Of a stretch of DNA of 8,874 nucleotides, positions 5,500-8,874 are shown piece by piece. The number at the start of each line of letters is the position of its first letter. Position 1 is the stretch's first letter. The stretch lies in assembly GCA_002422505.1 (NCBI GenBank), contig DIVX01000118.1, positions 10,984-19,857 on the forward strand, read 5' to 3'. The notes under the pieces are model-generated. The model was not told where the DNA came from. It did not search any database and worked only from the letters and a program-made list of their open reading frames with translations. Position numbers and translations under genes: made by a program. The DNA is from Desulfovibrio sp. UBA6121. Its GTDB lineage: Bacteria; Desulfobacterota; Desulfovibrionia; Desulfovibrionales; Desulfovibrionaceae.

Positions 5500-5510
5500 C
5501 CCGCCGCAAG

Positions 5511-5664
5511 CCCCGCCCGCTCCCCCTTTGCCGGGGTCCAGGGGGGCCAACCCCCTGGCCTGCGGAGCATGACACAGGCACCCCCTTTCGCCGCCCGGCG
5601 TCGTGCCCGGCTCTGCCTCCGGCGGCCAAGGGACGTGCGCCCCTTGGAACCCCGTTACGAAGCC
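5511..5664. repeat. Structured intergenic repeat, copy A (full)
   Basis: This 154-bp copy begins 11 bp after the selD stop. It contains three inverted repeats: ccaggggg/ccccctgg (5538-5545, 5551-5558); gccgcc/ggcggc (5590-5595, 5621-5626); and ccaaggg/cccttgg (5626-5632, 5641-5647). It is over 95% identical to copy B by eye. The first hairpin is well placed to end selD transcription, though it lacks a T-tract. Confidence 0.9.
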
Positions 5665-5721
5665 GACCTGCCGGTACTGTATCGACAGGGGTTGTGACCG
5701 AACGAAGCTCTCCGCCCCCAA

Positions 5722-5876
5722 CCCCGCCTGCTCCCCCTTTGCCGGGGTCCAGGGGGGGCCAACCCCCTGGCCTGCGGAGCACGATACAGGCACCCCATCT
5801 CGCCGCCCGGCGTCGTGCCCGGCTCTGCCTCCGGCGGCCAAGGGACGTGCGCCCCTTGGAACCCCGTTACGAAGCC
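5722..5876. repeat. Structured intergenic repeat, copy B (full)
   Basis: This 155-bp copy is in the same orientation as copy A, 211 bp downstream start to start. It has only a handful of substitutions and one extra g in the G-run. It keeps all three hairpins, including the right-hand ccaaggg/cccttgg stem. It ends at the same gaagcc sequence as copy A, which marks the right boundary of the unit. Confidence 0.9.
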
Positions 5877-5930
5877 ACCGCGCCGCCCCCTGGGCCCTGC
5901 CAGCCCGCGCCGCCCCCCAGCCCCGCCCGC

Positions 5931-6006
5931 TCCCCCTTTGCCGGGGTCCAGGGGGGGCCAACCCCCTGGCCTGCGGAGCACGACACAGGCACCCCATCTC
6001 GCCGCC
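5931..6006. repeat. Structured intergenic repeat, copy C (left half only)
   Basis: This 76-bp copy matches the left half of copies A and B up to ccccatctcgccgcc and then stops. The two right-hand hairpins are missing. Its start lies 209 bp after that of copy B. Its end, 91 bp before the glycosyltransferase ATG, suggests either truncation or a modular repeat. Confidence 0.88.
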
Positions 6007-6097
6007 AAAGCCTGCGACGCATGCCCCTGCCCCCCCATCACCGCGCGCCGCAGCCCTGCCGCTTTCCAAGCGTGGCGAGGTGCGCTAGGGCTGGTGC

Positions 6098-7309
6098 ATG
6101 TCGCGCATCCGCATTCTGCATCTCATCACCGGCCTGGGCCTGGGCGGGGCCGAGACCTGGCTTGCGCGCCTGGTATCGCGCCTGCCTGCCGAGCGCTTCG
6201 AATGCCGCGTGGTGAGCCTGCTGCCGCTTTCCGGCGAGCACGGGGCGCTGGCCGGGCGCATCCGCGCTTGCGGCGTGCCGGTGCACAGCCTGCACATGGC
6301 GCGCGGCGTGCCGGGCCCGGCGGGCATGTTGCGGCTGCTGGCGCTGCTGCGGCAGTGGCGGCCCCAGGTGCTGCAAAGCTGGCTGTACCATGCGGATCTG
6401 CTGGGGCTGCTGGCCGCGCGGGCCAGCGGCTGCGGCGCTGCGGTAAGCTGGGGCTTGCGCTCCGGGTACATGGATTTTTCGCGTTACGGGCTGGGCACGC
6501 GGCTTACGGTGCGCGCCTGTGCGGCCCTTTCGGGCTGGCCGCAGGCGATAACGGCCAATTCACGCGCCGGGGCGGAACTGCACGTGCGCACGCTGGGCTA
6601 TGCGCCGGAGCGGCTGGTGGTGCTGGAGAACGGCGTGGACGGCGCGGCGTTCCGGCCCGATGCTGCGGCGCGGGCGCGTTTGCGGGCCGAGTGGGGCGCG
6701 GGCGACGGGCACGTGCTGGTGGGGCTGGCTGCGCGCGTGGACCCCATGAAGGGGCACGAGGTGTTCTGTGCTGCGGCCCGCACCGTGCTGGACGCGTTTC
6801 CGCAGGCGCGCTTCGTGCTCTGCGGGCAGGGTACGGAGCTGGCGGCGCAGCCGGGCCGGGCTGGCGCGGATCTTTTGACGGAGTTGCTGGACCGGCATGG
6901 TCTTGCCGGGGCGGCGGTGCGCCTGGGCAGGCGCGACGACATGCCTGCGGTGCTGGCGGCCCTGGACGTGCTGGCCTTGCCGTCGCTGGGCGAGGGCTTT
7001 CCGAACGCCCTGGCCGAGGGCCTGGCCTGCGGCACGCCCGTGGCCTGCCTGGACGTGGGCGCGGCGCGGGCCGTTGCCGGGCCGGGCGGTGTGGTGGCCG
7101 GGGCGGCGGCATCGGCCCCTGGGGCGGGCGTGACGGCGCGTGCTGCGGCCCTGGCGGGCTGTCTGAACGCGCTGCTGGCGCGCACCGGGGAGCAGCGCAG
7201 ACAAATGGGAGCTGCGGGCCGCGCCCACGTGCTGGCGCATTATGGCCTGGACGCGGCGGTGGCGCGCTGGGCCGGGCACTTCGAGGCCCTGGCCGCCGGG
7301 CGGCGTTAG
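6098..7309 (+). CDS. GT4-family glycosyltransferase
   Basis: The 403-residue protein is a retaining GT-B glycosyltransferase of family 4, which adds a sugar from a nucleotide donor to a surface glycan such as LPS, capsule or exopolysaccharide. The N-terminal acceptor domain opens with a beta strand and the glycine loop Gly-Leu-Gly-Leu-Gly-Gly-Ala-Glu19. Around residues 152-186 come Ser-Arg-Ala-Gly and Val-Leu-Glu-Asn-Gly-Val-Asp, the usual hinge. The donor domain begins near Val-Gly-Leu-Ala-Ala-Arg-Val-Asp and Lys-Gly-His. The diagnostic E-x7-E motif is Glu299-Gly-Phe-Pro-Asn-Ala-Leu-Ala-Glu307, followed by Cys-Gly-Thr-Pro-Val. There is no signal peptide; it should be cytoplasmic or loosely membrane-bound. 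The ribosome site ahead of ATG 6098 is weak (aggg about 6087-6090). Codons favour G-ending GCG, CTG and CGG, unlike selD, which favours C-ending. The sugar substrate cannot be told. No other glycan gene adjoins it. Confidence 0.9.
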   Translation: MSRIRILHLITGLGLGGAETWLARLVSRLPAERFECRVVSLLPLSGEHGALAGRIRACGVPVHSLHMARGVPGPAGMLRLLALLRQWRPQVLQSWLYHADLLGLLAARASGCGAAVSWGLRSGYMDFSRYGLGTRLTVRACAALSGWPQAITANSRAGAELHVRTLGYAPERLVVLENGVDGAAFRPDAAARARLRAEWGAGDGHVLVGLAARVDPMKGHEVFCAAARTVLDAFPQARFVLCGQGTELAAQPGRAGADLLTELLDRHGLAGAAVRLGRRDDMPAVLAALDVLALPSLGEGFPNALAEGLACGTPVACLDVGAARAVAGPGGVVAGAAASAPGAGVTARAAALAGCLNALLARTGEQRRQMGAAGRAHVLAHYGLDAAVARWAGHFEALAAGRR

Positions 7310-7379
7310 CGTATCGATACCAACAGAACACGCCTGAATATAAGGCCTATTGCCTGTCGATAGCCTGCCGGTAGCGGCC
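7310..7379. other. Convergent intergenic region, AT-richer, with palindrome
   Basis: This 70-bp region between the convergent glycosyltransferase and response-regulator genes is clearly AT-richer than its surroundings. It contains the perfect 10-bp palindrome gtatcgatac (7311-7320), beginning one base after the glycosyltransferase stop, and an aatataaggcctatt segment (7338-7352). Termination of both genes probably occurs here, but I see no classic hairpin plus T-tract. Confidence 0.4.
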
Positions 7380-8090
7380 CTAGTTTTGCGGTTTTTCCGT
7401 GTGCAGGGGCTTGAAGCGATAGCCCACGCCGCGCACGGTTTCGATCCATTCCGCATACGCGCCAAGCTTGCCGCGCAGGCGGCGCATGTGCGTGTCCACC
7501 GTGCGCGAGGTGCCGTCGAAGTCCGTGTCCCATACGGTGTCCAGCAGCCGCTCGCGCGGGAGCACGCGGCCCTTGGAGGCCACCAGCTCCTTCAAAATCT
7601 TATGCTCCGTGGCCGTCAGCCCGGCGTCCTGCCCGTCCACCAGCACGGTGTGCGCCTCGAAATCAATAACCAGCCCGGATTCCTGAAAGCCCTCGGCCTG
7701 GGCCTCCTGCGGGCCCGTGCGCCGCAGCAGGGCCTTCACGCGCAGCAAAAGTTCGCGCGGGCTGAAGGGCTTGGACACGTAGTCCTCGGCCCCCAGCTCC
7801 AGCCCGACGATGCGGTCCACCTCGTCGCCCAGGGCGGTGAGCATGAGCACCGGCACGGCGCGGGTGCGCGCGTCTTGCTTGAGCCTGCGGCACACCTCCA
7901 ACCCGTCCATGCCGCCGGGCAGCATCACGTCCAAGAGCACCAGGTCGGGCCTGCTGCGCAGGGCGATGTCCAGGGCGGCTTGCCCGCTGGAGGCTGTGCG
8001 GGCCGTATAGCCAGCCGCCTTGAGATGATAGGCGAGCAAGTCCCGCGTTTCGGGATGGTCTTCCACCACCAGGATGCTTTTCTGCGACAC
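7380..8090 (-). CDS. OmpR/PhoB-family DNA-binding response regulator
   Basis: The 236-residue protein is a two-component transcription factor. I start it at GTG 8090-8088: GGAGG (plus cctcc 8096-8100) lies 5 nt ahead, and the receiver domain begins at once (Ser-Gln-Lys-Ser-Ile-Leu-Val-Val-Glu-Asp). The longer open frame reaching 8366 is rejected. The receiver domain covers about 4-120, with acidic Glu10-Asp11, phospho-acceptor Asp54, Thr85 and Lys107-Pro108, all in place, so it should be phosphorylated normally. A linker at about 124-137 leads to a winged-helix domain (about 138-228) with Thr-Ala-Thr-Glu-His, an Arg-Thr-Val-Asp-Thr-His-x-x-Arg-Leu-Arg recognition helix and the closing Gly-Val-Gly-Tyr-Arg-Phe at 221-226. 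No histidine kinase is adjacent in the window, so the partner and signal are unknown. It is divergent from the small gene at 8330, which could be a target. Confidence 0.94.
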   Translation of the reverse strand: MSQKSILVVEDHPETRDLLAYHLKAAGYTARTASSGQAALDIALRSRPDLVLLDVMLPGGMDGLEVCRRLKQDARTRAVPVLMLTALGDEVDRIVGLELGAEDYVSKPFSPRELLLRVKALLRRTGPQEAQAEGFQESGLVIDFEAHTVLVDGQDAGLTATEHKILKELVASKGRVLPRERLLDTVWDTDFDGTSRTVDTHMRRLRGKLGAYAEWIETVRGVGYRFKPLHTEKPQN

Positions 8091-8329
8091 GGGAACCTCC
8101 GTCGTGGGGACTGAAAACAGGGGGAGCGGCGTGGCGCGGCGCAACATCCGGCGAGCCCGCCCAGGGAACGCGGCGGCAAGCGGGCAGGCGGGTGTAAAGT
8201 TGCGGGCGCGCGGAGCCGATAGCGCACATGTCACGGACACATATCCCCGCCGCGCCGCACGCGCAATACCCCGGCCCGGCGGGAATGCCTCCGCGACCCC
8301 CCATCCTTGAATGACCGCAGGGAGAGCGC
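8091..8329. promoter_or_regulatory. Divergent intergenic region, response regulator / 69-residue gene
   Basis: This 239-bp region must hold the promoters for both divergent genes. A tgtc-acg-gaca inverted repeat at about 8228-8238 is the only operator-like sequence I noticed. No convincing -35/-10 pair is visible. Autoregulation by the response regulator is plausible but not shown. Confidence 0.3.
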
Positions 8330-8539
8330 ATGTACTATCACGGATTCCAGAAGAAATTTCCTTCAAGCGCAGCGCCTTGGACCCAGGGCGACGACCAGCT
8401 TGTGGGCCTGCTCTTCTCCAAGATCATCACCCGCACGGCGGGCTCGGCCCCGGTGGAGCCTCCGGCCCTGGCCGACGAGATGGCCCACAACCTCTTCGAC
8501 CTCATGCTTTACATCAGCAAGGACTTCCACTCCTGCTGA
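8330..8539 (+). CDS. Small hypothetical protein, 69 residues
   Basis: ATG 8330 is preceded by agggag (8319-8324) with a 5-nt spacer, a good ribosome site, and codons have C/G third positions throughout. The protein starts Met-Tyr-Tyr-His-Gly-Phe-Gln-Lys-Lys-Phe and has a predicted amphipathic helix near residues 22-34 (DQLVGLLFSKIIT). A Pro/Ala turn follows, then a second helix near 47-65 (LADEMAHNLFDLMLYISKD). It ends His-Ser-Cys. No signal peptide or zinc motif is seen. I do not recognise the family. Two helices in a short cytoplasmic protein fit a protein-protein interaction role, but that is inference. It is divergent from the response regulator gene, 239 bp apart, so a regulatory link is possible. 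Confidence 0.75.
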   Translation: MYYHGFQKKFPSSAAPWTQGDDQLVGLLFSKIITRTAGSAPVEPPALADEMAHNLFDLMLYISKDFHSC

Positions 8540-8744
8540 CCGGCGCGGCCTGGGTTGCGCCTGGACCAAAAGGGCTTGGAGCGGCCTGTGCGGCATGCCT
8601 CGTGCTCTAATGCGCGTTGGCCGCTGCGGGCGCGCCTGGGCTTGAATTCGGCTTAAGCGGGCGTGAATCCGGCCCCGGCGGACACGGCAAGGGCCTTGGC
8701 GGGCCGAAGCTTGGGCAAGCGCGATGCCCTTTGGTCATGCTGAC
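8540..8744. other. 205-bp non-coding stretch before minisatellite
   Basis: Nothing convincing is seen here. A minus-strand frame enters from the minisatellite and ends at TAA 8655-8653. It has no usable start of its own, and its repeat part shifts frame because of mixed 21/22-bp units, so I do not call a gene. It could still be the 3' end of a gene lying beyond the window. Confidence 0.4.
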
Positions 8745-8874
8745 GCCACCCGGCGTACTCTGCTGCGCCACCCGGCGTGCTCTGCTGCCCCACCCGGCTA
8801 CTTTGCTGCGCCACCCGGCTACTTTGCTGCGCCACCCGGCGTACTTTGCTGCGCCACCCGGCGTGCTCTGCTGC
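8745..8874. repeat. 21/22-bp minisatellite, 6 units, continues past window
   Basis: Six head-to-tail units fill 8745-8874 exactly. Each has the core gccacccggc followed by (gt/t)-(a/g)ct-(c/t)t-tgctgc-like sequence. Units 1, 2, 5 and 6 are 22 bp and units 3 and 4 are 21 bp, lacking one g after the core. Variation is limited to a few positions (gtact, gtgct, tact; ctctg, ctttg). There are no spacers, so it is not a CRISPR array. Confidence 0.92.

Larger units (their letters stand above)
5500..6097. other. 598-bp gap after selD filled by repeats
   Basis: No gene is supported between the selD stop and the glycosyltransferase start. Nearly the whole stretch consists of the three large repeat copies at 5511-6006 and two unrelated spacers (5665-5721, 5877-5930). 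Long open frames on both strands exist only because the repeat is GC-rich; they repeat the same peptides and have no ribosome sites. Confidence 0.75.

Noticed and set aside
4360..6069. 569-residue minus-strand open frame over selD and the repeats
   Set aside because: It is the antisense shadow of selD in high-GC DNA. Its second half only translates the repeat copies.
5815..7374. 519-residue plus-strand open frame overlapping the glycosyltransferase
   Set aside because: It is a frame-shifted shadow of Gly/Ala/Arg composition. The GT4 motifs are in the other frame.
8091..8366. Upstream extension of the response regulator to 8366
   Set aside because: GGAGG sits next to GTG 8090, the receiver fold begins there, and the extension would overlap the divergent gene.
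8537..8539. TGA of the 69-residue gene as a second selenocysteine codon (after Ser-Cys)
   Set aside because: The frame stays open for about 40 codons, but the codon use is poor there, no known redox motif is formed and no clear SECIS-like hairpin follows.
8653..8835. 60-residue minus-strand open frame through the minisatellite
   Set aside because: It starts at a GTG inside a repeat with no ribosome site, and the mixed 21/22-bp units would scramble any repeat protein. It may be the tail of a gene outside the window, which cannot be judged here.
8745..8874. CRISPR array
   Set aside because: Units follow each other directly with no unique spacers.

Overview
The window is very GC-rich double-stranded DNA, with coding genes packed on both strands and several families of short repeats between them. 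The gene content and style suggest a Desulfovibrionaceae-like sulfate-reducing deltaproteobacterium. The pointers are a selenocysteine-containing SelD, a Gram-negative outer-membrane deacylase, strong GGAGG ribosome binding sites, GTG starts and C/G-ending codons. This taxonomic guess is inference from style and gene content; no rRNA or other marker is present.

Layout. 1-156 (-) is the 5' end of an unrecognised protein whose visible C-terminal part is built of in-frame 12-bp repeats. 157-634 is non-coding, with a 14-bp palindrome and a 22-bp tandem repeat. 635-1054 (-) is a small lipoprotein, divergent from an LpxR-family lipid A deacylase at 1452-2543 (+). A GTG-started Lys-rich small protein (2561-2758, -) is convergent with lpxR. 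After a 440-bp gap comes a phage-type, terminase-small-subunit-like protein (3201-3737, +). A four-cysteine zinc-ribbon-like small protein (4067-4270, -) is divergent from selD (4420-5499, +). Downstream of selD lie three copies of a structured ~155-bp intergenic repeat at ~210-bp spacing (5511-6006). Then follow a GT4 glycosyltransferase (6098-7309, +), a convergent OmpR-type response regulator (7380-8090, -), and a divergent 69-residue hypothetical protein (8330-8539, +). A 21/22-bp minisatellite (8745-8874) runs off the window end.

The best-supported non-routine observation is that selD is itself a selenoprotein gene. An in-frame TGA at 4492-4494 sits where SelD carries its catalytic Cys. 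It is followed, at bacterial-SECIS distance, by a perfect 8-bp hairpin with a GGA loop. Conventional gene calling truncates this gene to about 299 residues, or splits it. The SelD product (selenophosphate) would be needed to make SelD itself. The genes for the rest of the Sec pathway (selA, selB, tRNA-Sec) are not in the window.

The remaining genes do not form an obvious operon. LpxR and the glycosyltransferase both point to cell-surface glycolipid or polysaccharide. The response regulator has no histidine kinase beside it in the window. No CRISPR array, tRNA, rRNA, transposase or complete prophage was seen. I do not see evidence for a wholly new multi-gene system; the interest lies in the recoded selD, the repeats and the small uncharacterised proteins.
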